DNA of 64,000 bases, taken from the NCBI GenBank assembly GCA_963762605.1, contig CAVXLJ010000025.1, positions 337,759-401,758 of the forward strand, written 5' to 3'. The DNA is from CAVSRC01 sp963762605 (GTDB taxonomy: Bacteria > Pseudomonadota > Alphaproteobacteria > Rhizobiales > Kaistiaceae). Below the pieces are notes generated by a model. That model had not been told where the DNA came from. It worked only from the letters and a program-made list of their open reading frames with translations, and ran no database searches. This document shows, piece by piece, positions 62,867-64,000 of the stretch (position 1 is the first letter of the stretch; every line of letters begins with the position of its first letter). Both the position numbers and the translations under genes were made by a program.

Positions 62867-63897
62867 GACGCTAGCCCCGCGTTTGCCAATTGCCGAAGCT
62901 TCAGGCCGACGGTCTCGGGCTTGAGGTGCGTGTACCGGAACAGCATGCGCATATCCCGGTGCCCGCTGATAAGCGCGACCTCGGCCGTGCTCAGTCCCAG
63001 CTCAAAGAACCGGCTCACCGCCTCATGCCGAAGGTCATGGAACCTTAGGCCCTGGACCTCCGGTCGGTTCTTTGCCAATCGGTGTTTGCACCGCTGCCAA
63101 GCGAGCTGGAAGGCGTTTGCGCTAAGGGAGAGCACCGGCTCCTTCAGGTCGGCTTGGTTGGCTTTGAGCGCCTTCAGGAGTTCGACGGCTTTGTCCGTGA
63201 GCGGTATCCGCCTGGCGACCCCGGTCTTGGTCAAGGGTATCGTCAAAACCGCAGAGGCGAAGTCGATATCTCGCCACCGCATATTCAGCAGCTCGCCCCG
63301 CCTCATGCCCGTCTCAATTGCCAAAAGGACAGCTGAGCGCAGCGCATCGTTCCCGGTGCGCGCGCACTCCTGCAGGATCAGGTCAAGCTCGCCCCCCTGG
63401 AGCCGCCTATCGCGCCCCTCTGGTGCAACCGGCTTCTTGACCGATGCCAGCGGGTTCTCTGGCAGCGGCACCTCCCACTCTCTGCGCGCAGTCTCAAAGA
63501 TGGAGCGCAGCAGCCCAAGTTCGCGGATCACCGTCCCGTGGCTTACCTGCCGAAGACGCTGGTCGCGATAGCGCGCAAACACCTGAGCGGTGGCCCTGCC
63601 GAGCGGTAGCCTGGACCATTCGCAACGCAAAAAGACCTCAATACGCTTTTGCTCTGAGGCGAAGCCGCGCTTCTTCGGCGTGACCTCGGCCCGATATCGA
63701 AACAGCAGCTCGGCCACCGTCATATCAGCTAAGCGCCGTGGGTCTTGAGGAATTAGCGATTGGTCCAGTTCACGCTCAACGCTCCGTGCCCATAGCTGTG
63801 CATTGCTCTTGGACAGGAAACTTTGAGCACGAGGGGCAAAGCCGGTGCGCCTGACCTGGGCTTGCCATTTGCCGTTACGTTTTCGGATAGTCGCCAT
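62863..63897 (-). CDS. Tyrosine-type site-specific integrase
   Basis: This is a 344-residue phage-type integrase. The N-terminal arm/SAM-like domain is followed by the catalytic domain with Arg in AIETGMRRGELLNMRW, the HxxR box in FHDLRHEAVSRF, and ISGHRDMRMLFRYTHLKPET with the second conserved His/Arg and the nucleophile Tyr. ATG 63897 (MATIRKRNGKWQAQVRR) matches the family. It would catalyse insertion at tRNA-Arg(CCG), of which the 3' fragment lies at 54292. Confidence 0.93.
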   Translation of the reverse strand: MATIRKRNGKWQAQVRRTGFAPRAQSFLSKSNAQLWARSVERELDQSLIPQDPRRLADMTVAELLFRYRAEVTPKKRGFASEQKRIEVFLRCEWSRLPLGRATAQVFARYRDQRLRQVSHGTVIRELGLLRSIFETARREWEVPLPENPLASVKKPVAPEGRDRRLQGGELDLILQECARTGNDALRSAVLLAIETGMRRGELLNMRWRDIDFASAVLTIPLTKTGVARRIPLTDKAVELLKALKANQADLKEPVLSLSANAFQLAWQRCKHRLAKNRPEVQGLRFHDLRHEAVSRFFELGLSTAEVALISGHRDMRMLFRYTHLKPETVGLKLRQLANAGLAS

Positions 63898-63914
63898 ATG
63901 AAACACCTCATCAG

Positions 63915-63934
63915 CTGTGACCAGTTTGTGACCG
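63915..63934 (+). other. Candidate integrase arm-binding site, right end
   Basis: CTGTGACCAG-TT-TGTGACCG lies just upstream of the integrase start and matches 54479-54498 at 18 of 20 bases. The last 66 bases of the window contain no gene or att copy. Confidence 0.55.
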
Positions 63935-64000
63935 GCTGATGCTGAGGCGTTCTTGGTGCTTTGACCGCGGCTCTAAAGCCTTGGTGTCATTGGCGAAATT

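Overview
The window is GC-rich DNA from an alphaproteobacterium. It is most likely a member of Hyphomicrobiales (Rhizobiales): it carries the lptC-lptA-lptB-rpoN-hpf-ptsN run, a DUF1150-Hsp20 pair, a complex-I NDUFA9-type SDR, an ech-rpsT-dnaA-dnaN neighbourhood and a cluster of GANTC (CcrM) sites. This placement comes from gene content and order; no rRNA is present to fix the genus.

The layout is as follows. 0-9 kb: polA (broken by two frameshifts), a sulfotransferase, queG, a YdeI-like protein, an SDR, a LysR regulator and an alpha/beta hydrolase. 9-15.2 kb: the translation cluster infC (AUU start)-rpmI-rplT-pheS-pheT, in which a DUF559 nuclease gene framed by GC-rich repeats sits between pheS and pheT. 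15-19.4 kb: a cNMP-binding protein, DoxX, GST, uppP, an NDUFA9-like SDR and tRNA-Leu(CAG). 19.4-27.3 kb: a GT41 protein, RNase D, LPS export (lptC, lptA, lptB), sigma-54, hibernation factor and EIIA-Ntr. 27.3-36.9 kb: a small heat-shock protein, a dihaem cytochrome c, an oxidoreductase and surface-polysaccharide genes (O-antigen ligase-like, gmd, glycosyltransferases), then an E1-like protein. 36.9-45.6 kb: cysK, dut, coaBC (fused at its N-terminus to an antitoxin-like RHH domain), a GreA/B-like factor, higBA, ubiB, ubiE, mutM, an enoyl-CoA hydratase and rpsT. 45.6-51.7 kb: a long AT-richer spacer with seven GANTC sites, rhodanese-dnaA-dnaN, and hydrolase genes with a visible partial duplication of the dnaN 3' end. 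52.5-54.1 kb: a GH43 xylosidase.

From 54.29 kb to beyond the right edge lies a genomic island. Its left border is a 46-bp 3' fragment of tRNA-Arg(CCG). A tyrosine integrase sits at the right, and near-identical 20-bp candidate integrase arm sites lie near both ends. The cargo is a PD-(D/E)XK (HsdR-N) protein, a PLD-superfamily nuclease with the size and active-site spacing of the type IIS enzyme BfiI, two N6-adenine methyltransferases of different classes, an HNH protein, a DEAD-like helicase and an unexplained tandem structured repeat. The most coherent reading is a BfiI-like type IIS restriction-modification system with one methyltransferase per strand, carried on a tRNA-targeting element.

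Several single-base frameshifts in housekeeping-type genes (two in polA, one in a DHFR-like gene) may be assembly errors rather than biology.
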